Shown: positions 6,898 through 16,923 of the stretch, piece by piece
Numbering within the stretch: the first letter of the stretch is position 1
Layout: each line of letters starts with the position of its first letter
Assembly: GCF_003346715.1 (NCBI RefSeq)
Contig: NZ_QQPQ01000009.1
Coordinates: 1-64,000 of the forward strand
DNA from: Oceanispirochaeta sp. M1
Lineage (GTDB): Bacteria; Spirochaetota; Spirochaetia; DSM-2461
Reading direction: 5' to 3'
DNA: 64,000 bases
Notes under the pieces: generated by a model
What the model was told of the DNA's origin: nothing
Database searches by the model: none
What the model saw: the letters and a program-made list of their open reading frames with translations, nothing else
Made by a program: the position numbers and the translations under genes

Positions 6898-9800
6898 TTA
6901 CACATACTTCCCAGAAAAATGCTCAAACCCATTGGAAACAGTAAATTCCACATCATCTCCAAGAGCTTTAAAATGAGCCTTCCCACAATCAATCTTTGCC
7001 TGTTCCGTAGGTCTCAATGCATCGGTAAATAATGATCCCTTAGTCTCTACAACAAAGTACAGCTTTTCTCGTCCATCGGCTTCAACAAGAACAGCCCAGT
7101 CTGGGTTATAAGTTCCCAGTGGTGTATCAATTTTGAACCAATCAGGGAGCTTTGCATACAGTTTAATATCATCACTCCTTTCAAAGGAGGAAGCGAATTG
7201 CAGCTCTACATCTGAATCATAGACAACATGATCAAAGACAGATTTCTGGCTCTCCAGCATATTTTTTTGAAGATAACCGAACAGCTCATTTTCCTCAAAC
7301 AGCTCCTGGGCAAAGAAATGCTCATCTCCAATTTTGTGATATTTGATACCATCCACAACAAAGAGTCTCATCTGCTTCTTAATGATCTCAGCAACCTGCT
7401 CAATGAATTTCTGCGGATTATTCTTAAAGGACTCCAACTTTCCGCTATCATTGATAATCCTGACTATTGTTCGACGAGTGAGATTCGTTTCATTCTGGAG
7501 ATATGTAATCAGATCAGGTAATTCGAAGGACCGGGCTTCATACACACTGGCGGTTTCCTGGACTTGTTCAGCATGCACCCCTCCACGATCTATTTCTGCT
7601 TTGGCTTTGCGGTAAATAAATCGAGCTTTACCAACTTGCAGGTTATTCTTAATTTCTTCGGCACACTTTGATACAAGGTCATCCACATCAAAATCAACCC
7701 GGAAAGTTGTTCGGAATTTAATTCTGTCCCAGAGTTCTTTGAATTCAGGGCTGAGAAATACAGCTTTATTCAAAGTCACCTTTTTCTTATCATCATGATT
7801 CTTGATATTAAGATTTCCTGCAACTTTCTTCAGGACTGCATTGATTTGAGGACTATGCTCCTGGTATTCATCAGGTAACTGAAGTGTTCCTGTTTTAAGA
7901 GCATTCTTCAGAGAGTCCTGAACTTTACCCCGCGAGTCGATATGACCTTCATCTTTGAGGTAATTCCATAGTTCTCGGGAAGCATCAACGCCAAGATATT
8001 CGTGTGTATGGTCATCGATGGGAATTACAATGTTGGCAAAGAGGTGCTCTTCTACAACACCGAACTTGATTCCTTCTTCCTGTTCTATTTCTTTCTGGAG
8101 GGCTTCTGCAAACTCCTCATAGGATTCATTTGCCATTACCGTTAGTGTATTTACTTCAAATCCATGAACCCGTTCTCCTTCCTGGTTAACAGCGATTCGT
8201 AATCCTCGTCCGATTTCCTGTCTTTTTTTGATAACCGAGTTGGTTTCATTCAGGGTACAAATCTGGAATACATTGGGATTATCCCATCCCTCTTTTAATG
8301 CAGAATGGGAGAAGATAAACTTTAGCTTGGAGTCAAAGGATAACAGCTTTTCCTTTTCTTTCATTATGAGGTTGTAGGCACTTTCATCCGCTGCTGTTTT
8401 ACCTGATGAGTCTTTAAATATTTCATCACCTTTAGAGTCCTTCTTTTTGTCGATCGCAAAATAACCGTTATGAACACCTTCTGCTACCGTTTCCAGGTCA
8501 GCCCCGTCAAAGAGAGTATGATATTTAGGCTTTCTAACAGCTCTGGCGTATTCTTCTTCAAACATTAAAGCGAATTTCCCTTTTACGGGATTTCCATCTT
8601 CATCGTATGAACGGTAATTTGCAACTTTATCAATGAAGAACAGACTCAATACCTTTATACCTTGAGGCCGTAAGCGCATCTCCTTGTCTAAATGCTCTTC
8701 AATGGTTTTACGGATCTGAAGACGTTTATACTCATCAGGGTCTACTTCCCCAATAGCTTCCCCAAGTTTTAATACTTCCTGTTTACTGGTGAAGCTGATA
8801 GACTCATAACCTTTCTCACAGTAGATTTCCTCGATAATAAAGCCATCGTAGATCTCTCTTCCGCCGCTGAATTTCTTTTCAAGAAGATCATCTCCACTTG
8901 TCACTGTCACCGTCTTACGTTTGATAGCACCGGAAGCATTCCTTGAATCAATCTCCACTTTTGCTGTAATAGGGCTTTTCTTATTATCCACACTTAGTAG
9001 TTTTATATAGGCCTTATTGTGTCCATCCTTGACTTCAATCCCGGCTACTTCAATCTGCTTTACCAGCTTCTGTTCATAGGCATCAACAGAGTCCAGTTTA
9101 TAGAGCATGTGGTGTTTATCAATATGTGTCGCTGAATATCTGAGAGTACAGAGAGGATTAAGTGAGGCTATGGCATCTTTACTTTTCGCCGTAGTATCTA
9201 CACTCTGAGGTTCATCCACAATAACAATGGGATTGGTTTCCTGGATGTACTCTATGGGTTTTGCTCCAGTCATTCTGTCGTGAGCCCGATGGATGATATT
9301 TGCAGTGTTTTCTTTTTCAGGGTCTGAGAAACTCTTTCTAAAGGCGTCGATGTTAATCACCATAATTTGAATATCAGGGCTTGTGGCAAAGCTCCGTACA
9401 TCGGAGAGTTTGCTTGAATCATATACAAAGTAATCAAAGGGAACATTCTCATAGAGTTCCTTGAAGTGGTCCGCTGTTATCTGAAGGGATTTATAGACCC
9501 CCTCTTTAATTGCAATAGACGGAACAACGATGATGAATTTGGTAAATCCATACAGTCTATTCATTTCGAAAACAGAGCGGAGATAGACATAGGTTTTTCC
9601 GGTTCCGGTTTCCATCTCCACGGTAAAATCCATGGATGACAGACTTTCTGAGGGAGCTAAACCATTCTTCAACTGAATATTGCGAATGTTTTTATGGATA
9701 TCTTCGTCGAGCAGACGCAACCTGTTTCCATATCCCAACTGATTCATCTCCTGCCCTTCGAAGAGATGGCTGTCCTCATAAACCTTCATTGGAACTACGG

Positions 9801-9900
9801 TAAAATTGGTCTGGCAGATTTCCTGTCCATCAAAAATACCGGTTATGGCATCTATGGCGTCTTTCTGGTATTCCAGGTTTGGATTGAATTGTAATTTCAT
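6898..9900 (-). CDS. res: Type III restriction enzyme Res subunit
   Basis: Res is the helicase-nuclease subunit of type III restriction-modification, which cuts DNA after ATP-driven sliding between two unmethylated sites. The 1000-residue protein has Walker A METGTGKT at 96-103, a DEAD-like VDEPQSVD motif and the helicase motif VI region QEIGRGLRIAV. Near the C-terminus, PDWAVLVEADG followed by FVVETKG is a PD-(D/E)xK-type nuclease core. Length is typical. It starts one base after the mod stop (TAG-G-ATG) with AGGAG inside mod, so expression is tightly coupled. All key motifs are present and the gene looks intact. Confidence 0.93.
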   Translation of the reverse strand: MKLQFNPNLEYQKDAIDAITGIFDGQEICQTNFTVVPMKVYEDSHLFEGQEMNQLGYGNRLRLLDEDIHKNIRNIQLKNGLAPSESLSSMDFTVEMETGTGKTYVYLRSVFEMNRLYGFTKFIIVVPSIAIKEGVYKSLQITADHFKELYENVPFDYFVYDSSKLSDVRSFATSPDIQIMVINIDAFRKSFSDPEKENTANIIHRAHDRMTGAKPIEYIQETNPIVIVDEPQSVDTTAKSKDAIASLNPLCTLRYSATHIDKHHMLYKLDSVDAYEQKLVKQIEVAGIEVKDGHNKAYIKLLSVDNKKSPITAKVEIDSRNASGAIKRKTVTVTSGDDLLEKKFSGGREIYDGFIIEEIYCEKGYESISFTSKQEVLKLGEAIGEVDPDEYKRLQIRKTIEEHLDKEMRLRPQGIKVLSLFFIDKVANYRSYDEDGNPVKGKFALMFEEEYARAVRKPKYHTLFDGADLETVAEGVHNGYFAIDKKKDSKGDEIFKDSSGKTAADESAYNLIMKEKEKLLSFDSKLKFIFSHSALKEGWDNPNVFQICTLNETNSVIKKRQEIGRGLRIAVNQEGERVHGFEVNTLTVMANESYEEFAEALQKEIEQEEGIKFGVVEEHLFANIVIPIDDHTHEYLGVDASRELWNYLKDEGHIDSRGKVQDSLKNALKTGTLQLPDEYQEHSPQINAVLKKVAGNLNIKNHDDKKKVTLNKAVFLSPEFKELWDRIKFRTTFRVDFDVDDLVSKCAEEIKNNLQVGKARFIYRKAKAEIDRGGVHAEQVQETASVYEARSFELPDLITYLQNETNLTRRTIVRIINDSGKLESFKNNPQKFIEQVAEIIKKQMRLFVVDGIKYHKIGDEHFFAQELFEENELFGYLQKNMLESQKSVFDHVVYDSDVELQFASSFERSDDIKLYAKLPDWFKIDTPLGTYNPDWAVLVEADGREKLYFVVETKGSLFTDALRPTEQAKIDCGKAHFKALGDDVEFTVSNGFEHFSGKYV

Positions 9901-9901
9901 C

Positions 9902-11830
9902 CTACAGACTCCTTACATCTTCAATTCCAGCCTGTTTAAGAATCTGAACAGCATTGGTTTTAACGACATCATCTTTAAACCCGGAATCCTTGAATACAAC
10001 TCTCATTATTTCTGGGTTGAGCTGATCTTTGAGTTTCGCAATTCCTTCTACAACATCCAAAGTGATTGAATCGGAGAGACAAATTATCAATGCCCCCATC
10101 CCGATATCAAAGACTTTTTTACCAGCGAGGTTGTGTTCTGTGATAGGCAAAGTAAGATCAAGGCCGTATTTGATAAGGATTTCATAGAGTACATCTTCTT
10201 CTGATCGACCATCTTTGATGTTTTCAACCATTCCATTAAGAAGAGATTCATCAAGGGAATCAAAATCTACATCCCAAGTTTTAATATTAGAAGAATCAAG
10301 TTTGAAAACCTTAAAACCTGTATCTAAGTCACTTTGGGATCCTTCTCCATTGGTTTTAATAGCTGCCCTTCGGATTCTTTCTTTACTTATATCAGAAATG
10401 TATTTGAATCCATCTTTATATGCTTGAGATCCAGAATCACATATTTCAGGTAATTGAACAGCAACAAAGTGAATATTCCTGTTATGATTGGCATTTAGTT
10501 CAAAGATTGCCTGAGATATTCCACAAGAACCAGCAAAAAAATCAAGAATGTATGACTCCTCATGAGGTAGAGTACCAACTTCTAATATCCTCTTTAATGT
10601 TCCAACAGGTTTAGGTCTTTGGAAAACTTCTTTATCAAAGCCAAGTTCTATAAACTGTTCACTCCCTCTCTCACTATTTACATCTTTAAATGTCCAAGAA
10701 CTTGTTGATTTAACAGGTGGCCTACCTTCAAGGTAATCCATTTCAAAAATACCCCAGATTTGCCTGGTGGGCATAAACTTTGCATATACTGTTTCGATCT
10801 TATCAAGCGCTGTTTGAAATCCCCATCTCCATCGTCCATCTGATCCATCATCTTTTTGTGGGAAAATTTCTATCTCACCAGTTTTTAAATCCTTTTCTTT
10901 TGAAACCCTAAGAGTGTCCTTATTTTCGTTAAAATAAAAGTAGTAAAACATATCAGGACGGTCCTCTCTTCTATCAGAGTCACCAGTTTTCCTCAAATCC
11001 ATTTCACGATAAACTTTGCCTTGGCTATCTTCTTTGTTATAACGCCTAATTATTTTTTCATCAGGTTCAAATCCATATATATTTGTTTGACTAATAGATT
11101 TTGCATAGATCACAATGTACTCATGAGCAGTGGCAATAAACTTGTCATCAGACCTACCTTTTGGATTATTAATATTAGCAATAGTAGAAATGAAATTTTC
11201 TTCACCAAATACTTCGTTACCTAACTTGATTAAGTTCGCTATTTCATTTCCATCAATTGAGATAAAAATTACTCCATCATCTTTGATAAGATTACGTGCT
11301 AACTTTAAGCGTGGATAAATCATATTCAACCAGTCAGTGTGGTAACGACCACTGGTTTCAGGGTTGCTGGATTTATTACGGCCTTGGCTATCAATTTGAC
11401 CTGTAATCTCTTTGTAGTTTTTTATATTATCCTTAAAATTATCTCTATATACAAAATCCTTGCCTGTATTATAAGGAGGGTCGATATAGATCATTTTGAA
11501 TTTTTTATAATAAGACTTTTGAAGGAGTTTTAGGACTTCAAGATTGTCTCCTTCAATAAATATATTCTTAGTTTCTTCCCAACTTACGGATTCTTTCTGG
11601 CAAGGACGTAGAGTTCCAGTACTTGGTGTTTGAGCAAGCATTCTTGACTTGCTCTTACCATTCCAGGAGAAGCTATATCTTTCTTCTTTTCCTTCTGTAT
11701 AATCCCCCAGAACCTCTTTTAAAGCTTCGAAATCAACCTTTCCCTCAGTAAAAGCTTCAGGGAAGAGTTCTTTTAGTTTTTCAACATTCTCTGCTACGAT
11801 ATCCATTGTTGTTCCATTCATTTTGTCCAT
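9902..11830 (-). CDS. mod: Type III DNA methyltransferase Mod
   Basis: Mod recognises the target sequence and methylates adenine N6, protecting host DNA; with Res it also forms the restriction complex. The 642-residue protein shows beta-class order: the catalytic DPPYNTGKDF (117-126) precedes the AdoMet-binding LDFFAGSCGISQA (429-441). Motif I reads FAGSCG where FAGSGT is most usual, a small variation. The ATG at 11830 is preceded by AGGAGG at six bases, so I prefer it to an in-frame codon at 11860 that would overlap the DUF4391 gene. The region between the two motifs would carry target recognition; the recognised sequence cannot be read off. Confidence 0.92.
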   Translation of the reverse strand: MDKMNGTTMDIVAENVEKLKELFPEAFTEGKVDFEALKEVLGDYTEGKEERYSFSWNGKSKSRMLAQTPSTGTLRPCQKESVSWEETKNIFIEGDNLEVLKLLQKSYYKKFKMIYIDPPYNTGKDFVYRDNFKDNIKNYKEITGQIDSQGRNKSSNPETSGRYHTDWLNMIYPRLKLARNLIKDDGVIFISIDGNEIANLIKLGNEVFGEENFISTIANINNPKGRSDDKFIATAHEYIVIYAKSISQTNIYGFEPDEKIIRRYNKEDSQGKVYREMDLRKTGDSDRREDRPDMFYYFYFNENKDTLRVSKEKDLKTGEIEIFPQKDDGSDGRWRWGFQTALDKIETVYAKFMPTRQIWGIFEMDYLEGRPPVKSTSSWTFKDVNSERGSEQFIELGFDKEVFQRPKPVGTLKRILEVGTLPHEESYILDFFAGSCGISQAIFELNANHNRNIHFVAVQLPEICDSGSQAYKDGFKYISDISKERIRRAAIKTNGEGSQSDLDTGFKVFKLDSSNIKTWDVDFDSLDESLLNGMVENIKDGRSEEDVLYEILIKYGLDLTLPITEHNLAGKKVFDIGMGALIICLSDSITLDVVEGIAKLKDQLNPEIMRVVFKDSGFKDDVVKTNAVQILKQAGIEDVRSL

Positions 11831-11840
11831 GAGTTTCCTC

Positions 11841-12593
11841 CTATGTAAGGCTCGTAGCAAGGTGCTTGAGCTCTTGTTCTTTTTTCTTTAATTCGGTATT
11901 TAATTCAACTTGCTTATTAAAAGCAGCCTTTTTTATTTGTGACTTCAGTTCTACAATCTGATATTCTAAATCTTTATAACTCTCAAGGGTCTCCTGTCGA
12001 GATTCGGTATTTCCTAACCGAAAAGCACCTGACTTTAGGGCACTTTCAAAAGCAATAAATCGATCTATCCATTCTCTATATAAGACACCAAAATTGCTGA
12101 GTGAAAGCACATTCCAGTTTAATGAGGCTATAAATTCTGATGCAGGAGAAAAAGAAATATCATCCAGCCAGGTGGTTGTAAAAAATGACTCGACAACAAA
12201 AGCACCTTGCTCAGCCTGGCTGAACCTTTTAGGTGCTATACTGAAAGCAAGGTTCTCTTCATTATTTGTGAAAACCAACTTCATAGGATAGGGAATTGTC
12301 CGGTGAATAATCTCGGCAATACGAGGCAGCCCCTTTTGGGACACTAATTCCACATGGAGAATGGCGACCTCAAGGTATTCCCGGTCATTATCCCGATAGG
12401 GTAAAACCGGACAGGTAGAGGGCTTTAGGGTGTATTGCCAATAAACATTCTTCACATTATCCCTGAAGAGTTTCTTATCGTTCCCGGTTAATCGACCGCT
12501 TTCCAGGAACTGTTTTTTGGGAATCCGTTTTTCCAGTAATGCCTTTTCAGGAAAGGATAGGATATTCCATATTTTGTTCAAATAATCAGACAT
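11841..12593 (-). CDS. DUF4391 domain protein
   Basis: This 250-residue protein matches the DUF4391 family, usually found between a large helicase and type III mod/res genes. The N-terminal 150 residues hold the conserved part, with WQYTLKPSTCPV and EVAILHVEL. Residues 200-250 form a charged coiled coil (ELKSQIKKAAFNKQVELN then ELKKKEQELKHLATS). Its biochemical role is unknown; it may bridge the helicase and Mod-Res. The ATG at 12593 overlaps the helicase stop by eight bases (ATGTCTGA) and has a G-rich ribosome site before it; an in-frame GTG at 12602 is less likely. Order and overlaps place it in one operon with its neighbours. Confidence 0.8.
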   Translation of the reverse strand: MSDYLNKIWNILSFPEKALLEKRIPKKQFLESGRLTGNDKKLFRDNVKNVYWQYTLKPSTCPVLPYRDNDREYLEVAILHVELVSQKGLPRIAEIIHRTIPYPMKLVFTNNEENLAFSIAPKRFSQAEQGAFVVESFFTTTWLDDISFSPASEFIASLNWNVLSLSNFGVLYREWIDRFIAFESALKSGAFRLGNTESRQETLESYKDLEYQIVELKSQIKKAAFNKQVELNTELKKKEQELKHLATSLT

Positions 12594-15500
12594 GGGAATC
12601 ACCCCCTGACATCAAAACAAGATAACTGACCACTTCAAAATCATCGATTCCTTTAAAACTATCCTTACTGATTACAGTTCCTCCAGGCGTGAAGAGGCTT
12701 TCAACGCCACGCTCTTCTGCTGCTCCGGTTAATGCCTGAATGGCCTTGGATAGAAGGTTTTGGTAATGGGACATATCTTTTCCCTTACGTGTTCTTGAAT
12801 GGAAAGCGTCCAGGTTTTCAGGGTTCAATACTTTTCCTTCTATGCCTTTCTTTTTCAGAAGATCGAGTATTTTCCTGACCTGAGTGAACTGTAATATTAC
12901 GGAACCATCATCTGATACATAGATAAGATATAACGGAGAGAGAGCATAAGTTGTATCGGAGACTGTTTGACTCCCTTCATTCTTCAGACAGAATATAACA
13001 CCGGGAACTATCTCTGGTTCCCCAGAAACATCAGCTATGGCAAAAGCCCCGAAGGGAAAGTCTGAAAGAGGTATATTGTTCTGTTTCATGTATTCTGTAA
13101 GGTCCATACGGAAGTCATTCAATGTTAAATCTGTGATGGATATTCCGCCTTCCACATCTTCAATATCAATAACTTCGTTTTGGAGTCGTTCCAGTTGTTT
13201 TCGTCTATAATCCAGGTCATTCATTGTACCTGAGTCAGTAAACTCAATTACATTTTCTTCACCTGTTGCGGATATATCCAGCAATACCATTCGGCCTGAG
13301 ACACGTGCCTCCAGATTGATGTATTCATCAAGTTCCATATTGGGCCAGAAATTGACTAACTGGATACAGTCGTTTCTGGAGCCAAGACGGTCAACACGTC
13401 CAAAACGTTGAATGATACGGACAGGATTCCAGTGGATATCGTAGTTTATCAGATAATCACAATCCTGAAGGTTTTGACCTTCTGAGATACAGTCTGTTGC
13501 AATAAGAAGATCAATCACTTCAGTTAATGTCGAGTCGACCTTGCTCCTTTCTTTTGAAATTGGGGAGAAGGATGTAATGATTGAAGCCAAGTCTTTCTTG
13601 ATACCTGGCATCTCAGTTTTATTATCTCCTGAACCCGTAACAAGAGCTGAGTTTATTCCAAGGTCAGACAAAGCCCATTTGGCTATATTGGTATAAAGGT
13701 ATTTTGCTGTATCCGCAAAAGCAGTGAAAACAATAATTTTCTTATTCCCGCTATTAATAGGATTCTGAACTTTGTTCTTTATCAATTCTTTTAATTGCCT
13801 TAATTTTTCATCCTGACTGGCATCAACAGATTCAGCTGATGTAAGAAGGGTTTCAAGAATAATCCTATCTTCTTCCAACTCCTGTCGCCAACGGACGGTG
13901 TCCATATCCTGAATTAGAACCTTGATTTTTTTACCTACCACATATGGAGAGAAAGCATCATCTTCAATCTCAATATCTTCAATGTCGAACTCTTCTAAAT
14001 CCCCACTGCTTTCATGGCTGTCAATCTTGGAAAGAAGAGTGTTTACTTCACCAAGAAGCTTTGCAAGAGTCATGGAGAATGAGTTGATTGAACTTTCCAT
14101 CCTCTTGAACAGATTTACTCTCATCAAGTGAATAAGGCTCTGTTCCCGGTCTACCTGTCTAAAAGTGGAACCACCAGCCAACTTTCGGTCATATTTTCGG
14201 CTATATTCTTCTGTTTTGTTTGGTAGAATGTACTTCAAAGGAGCATAAGCACTGAGATTAAGAAAACGAATGTCTTTATTGATCTGCTCTAATGGAGGAA
14301 ACTGACCAGTGATTTCAATTCCTGTTTTTATATTGAAAGGAGGAAGTCGTTCAGGAAACTTTCCAATCTCAGATATATCATAGTATTTCTCAATATGTTT
14401 TCTTGAACGAGCAATCGTAAGTAAATCCAACAGCTTGAAATAATCAAAGTTCAGGGTTTCAAGAAGTGATGCAGTAGTTCGATGCTCATCATCCAGTTTC
14501 AACCAGGTGTTGAACTTAGCCTGTGCCAGCTTTAGAGTCTGTTCTATGCTTACTATCCCATTGCTTTCCAATGCATCATCTTTGGCTTCAACAATAAATG
14601 CCACCTGGTTCTTCAAGTCATTCATTCTGTTATTCACAGGAGTAGCAGAAAGCATAAGAACTTTGGTCTTAACACCTGCTTTAATGATGTCATCCATCAG
14701 TTTTGAGTACCTGGTTACAGACTCATCTTTTCTTGCAGGATTATTTCTGAAGTTATGGGACTCATCTATGACAATAAGGTCATAATTCCCCCAATTGAGG
14801 GATGCAAGATTGATTTCTCCTGACATTCCCCTGGATCTGGATAGGTCGGTATGATTGAGAACATCGTAGTTTAAACGATCAGAAGAAAGGATATTTCTCT
14901 TATCATTTACTGTATACAGGGTCCAGTTTTCACGTAGTTTTTTAGGACAAAGAACAAGGACTCTGTCATTTCGGAGTTCATAGTATTTAATGATAGCCAA
15001 TGCTTCAAAAGTTTTACCGAGACCGACACTGTCTGCAATAATGCAACCATTATATTTCTCAATTTTATCTATTGCTCCAAGGACTCCGTCTCTCTGGAAC
15101 TTATAAAGCTTTTGCCAGACAGTCGTACTTTTAATGCCTGTCTGAGTCTTAATTATCTTCTCTTCATCCAGTTCTTCAAGAAAATCCTTGAATAGATTGT
15201 ATAGAGTTATGAAGTAAATCTGCTGAGGTGTTTTCTCTGAATAGATTAGCTCCAATGAGCTTCGTATGCTGTCCTTTATATCTTTTGATTCGGCTGTACT
15301 TGCCCAGAGCTCATTAAACCATTTGACCAGTGAGCTAACTTCTTCATTGTGCTTATAATAAGAGTTCATGTGATAGGATTTAGACGTTGTTATCCCCAGA
15401 CCCTCTGTTGTAAATGATGCACTCCCCATTATGGCCGAGTTTTCATCCCCATTTTTAATGTGGATTAAATTTTGCCCTATGGGAGAAGGAATATATTTAG

Positions 15501-15813
15501 TTGAACACTTCTTATTCAGCCAGTCTGCACAACTTCGAGCTATATATGCCATATTTAGTCTATTTCGTAACCGTCGGTCTAAGGGAGTACCAGAAACATT
15601 CATTTTGAAAGTTTCTGTACCTGGATGGGTAGGCAGCAACAGCTTAAAGTCATCAATTTTTGAAAGCTCTTTTTTTAGTTCTTCATATGCAAAAATGGAA
15701 AAGAACGCGGAAATCACTGATAAGTTTGATTCAGGTTTGATTTCATCTTTGAGAACATCAATTACATTGCCAAGGGCCTTATTATCTAAGATCGCTGATT
15801 GTTGCTTAAACAC
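12586..15813 (-). CDS. PLD-like/SNF2-type helicase
   Basis: This is a 1075-residue superfamily 2 helicase with an N-terminal phospholipase D-like nuclease region. The PLD part shows HIKNGDENSAIMGSASFTTE (118-137), with a single HxK and the following Gly-Ser and Glu. Helicase motifs are DSVGLGKT (Walker A, 261-268), VIDESHNFRN (from 349), a motif III-like LSATPVNNR and motif VI IIQRFGRVDRLGSR. It is the first gene of the defence operon, so it is probably made along with the type III system. GTG at 15813 is the likely start: GGAG lies seven bases upstream, and the nearby ATG is out of frame. Related helicases occur in DISARM and similar islands, but the DISARM partner genes are absent here. Confidence 0.86.
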   Translation of the reverse strand: MFKQQSAILDNKALGNVIDVLKDEIKPESNLSVISAFFSIFAYEELKKELSKIDDFKLLLPTHPGTETFKMNVSGTPLDRRLRNRLNMAYIARSCADWLNKKCSTKYIPSPIGQNLIHIKNGDENSAIMGSASFTTEGLGITTSKSYHMNSYYKHNEEVSSLVKWFNELWASTAESKDIKDSIRSSLELIYSEKTPQQIYFITLYNLFKDFLEELDEEKIIKTQTGIKSTTVWQKLYKFQRDGVLGAIDKIEKYNGCIIADSVGLGKTFEALAIIKYYELRNDRVLVLCPKKLRENWTLYTVNDKRNILSSDRLNYDVLNHTDLSRSRGMSGEINLASLNWGNYDLIVIDESHNFRNNPARKDESVTRYSKLMDDIIKAGVKTKVLMLSATPVNNRMNDLKNQVAFIVEAKDDALESNGIVSIEQTLKLAQAKFNTWLKLDDEHRTTASLLETLNFDYFKLLDLLTIARSRKHIEKYYDISEIGKFPERLPPFNIKTGIEITGQFPPLEQINKDIRFLNLSAYAPLKYILPNKTEEYSRKYDRKLAGGSTFRQVDREQSLIHLMRVNLFKRMESSINSFSMTLAKLLGEVNTLLSKIDSHESSGDLEEFDIEDIEIEDDAFSPYVVGKKIKVLIQDMDTVRWRQELEEDRIILETLLTSAESVDASQDEKLRQLKELIKNKVQNPINSGNKKIIVFTAFADTAKYLYTNIAKWALSDLGINSALVTGSGDNKTEMPGIKKDLASIITSFSPISKERSKVDSTLTEVIDLLIATDCISEGQNLQDCDYLINYDIHWNPVRIIQRFGRVDRLGSRNDCIQLVNFWPNMELDEYINLEARVSGRMVLLDISATGEENVIEFTDSGTMNDLDYRRKQLERLQNEVIDIEDVEGGISITDLTLNDFRMDLTEYMKQNNIPLSDFPFGAFAIADVSGEPEIVPGVIFCLKNEGSQTVSDTTYALSPLYLIYVSDDGSVILQFTQVRKILDLLKKKGIEGKVLNPENLDAFHSRTRKGKDMSHYQNLLSKAIQALTGAAEERGVESLFTPGGTVISKDSFKGIDDFEVVSYLVLMSGGDSHV

Positions 15814-15874
15814 TCATATTCTCCACTAATACATCATCTAATACCTAATTCAGGAAAGGAAAAACAGAGATTTT

Positions 15875-15903
15875 AGTTTATGTTCTCATAAAGTTAATTA
15901 CAA
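15875..15903 (-). promoter_or_regulatory. Possible promoter of the defence operon
   Basis: Reading the minus strand, TTGTAA (15903-15898) and TAAACT (15880-15875) are separated by 17 bases, upstream of the helicase GTG. Each hexamer matches four of six consensus bases, so this is only a weak candidate. The 150 bases between the helicase start and the recQ fragment hold no gene. Confidence 0.35.
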
Positions 15904-15963
15904 GCAAAATAAACAATACAGAGGGATAAATGAACCCTCAACATTAAAAACACATATTATACT

Positions 15964-15987
15964 TTAATCATACTTACCCTATGGGTA
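15964..15987 (+). other. Insertion junction motif next to recQ fragment A
   Basis: TTAATCATACTTACCC (15964-15979) abuts recQ-derived DNA. The same 16-mer with one change stands in the same place before the second recQ fragment, while sequences further left differ. At the junction TACCC-TAT-GGGTA (15975-15987) forms a short inverted repeat. I read this as the end of an inserted element joined to its target; recombinase type is unknown. Confidence 0.6.
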
Positions 15988-16916
15988 TCGATAAATCCAA
16001 TATCCGTTTTGTGATCCACGGAGACCTTCCCAAAAGCATGGAAGGCTATTACCAGGAGACAGGAAGAGCCGGACGAGACGGCCTTGAATCTCACTGCCTC
16101 CTCCTCTACTCCGCGGGAGACCTGGTCAAGCAGCAATATTTTATCAATCAGATAGATGATCCTGAAGAAAAGCAGAAAGCCAAGGACAACCTGAGCCGTA
16201 TGGCCCGTTTCGGATCGGTCAATGTATGCCGGCGAAAACAGGTCCTGGAATATTTTGATGAGCCCGCTGCCGACGATTGCGGCTTCTGCGATATATGTAC
16301 AGGAGAGATGGAGAAGATCAATGCCTCTGTGGATGCCCAGAAAATACTCTCTGCCGTCATGAGGACAGAAGAACGTTTCGGCCTGACCCATGTGATTGAT
16401 ATCGTTCAGGGAGCGGATACAGAAAAGATCCGCCGCATGGGACATGATCAGATAAAGACCTATGGAGTAGGTAAAGATAAGAGTAAAAACTGGTGGAGGG
16501 GAATCGTCGAAGAACTTCTCAGCCAAGAAGGCATCCTGCAGGACAGTGAAGCCTACAATGCCCTGAAGATTACCGAAAAAGGCCGCCGGGTTCTTTTCGG
16601 CAAAGAATCCTTCTATATTCTGAAGCGTGAGGATAAACTGCCTCCCCCTCCATCAGCGGAAGAGGACTTATTTGCCAAGAGCGGGAAATATAATGAAACT
16701 CTGTTTGATCTTCTTAAAAATGTCCGTATGGAACTGGCCAGGAAAAAAGGTGTTCCTCCCTATGTTATCTTCTCAGATAAAACCCTGCGGGAGATGAGTG
16801 CTCTCAAGCCTGTGGACAATACTGCTTTCTTGAGGGTATCCGGTGTTGGTGAGACCAAGCTGGAGCAATACGGGCCTTTTTTTATCCCTAAGATTAAGGA
16901 ATTTCTGGGATACTGA
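15981..16916 (+). pseudogene. recQ: recQ 3' fragment A
   Basis: The open frame encodes the C-terminal half of a RecQ DNA helicase. It starts inside motif VI (MGIDKSNIRFVIHGD, then QETGRAGRDG), continues through the zinc-binding four-cysteine region (CRRKQVLEYF...CGFCDIC) and the winged-helix domain, and ends with an HRDC domain. The Walker A and DEAD motifs are missing, so it cannot be an active helicase. It begins at the same codon as fragment B. It is visibly more GC-rich than the genes on both sides, suggesting a different origin. The reading frame has no stop or frameshift, so truncation is probably not old, or a product is still made from the ATG at 15981. Confidence 0.88.
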
Positions 16917-16923
16917 TTTTACA

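Noticed and set aside
2084-15813. DISARM or BREX assignment of the defence island
   Set aside because: The helicase and methyltransferase are present, but DrmA/DrmB-type, PglZ and BrxC-type genes are absent; Mod and Res are clearly type III.
15957-16526. Open frame of 189 codons antisense to recQ fragment A, repeated antisense to fragment B
   Set aside because: It recurs only because the recQ fragments are duplicates; the recQ frame has clear domains, while the antisense frame has none.
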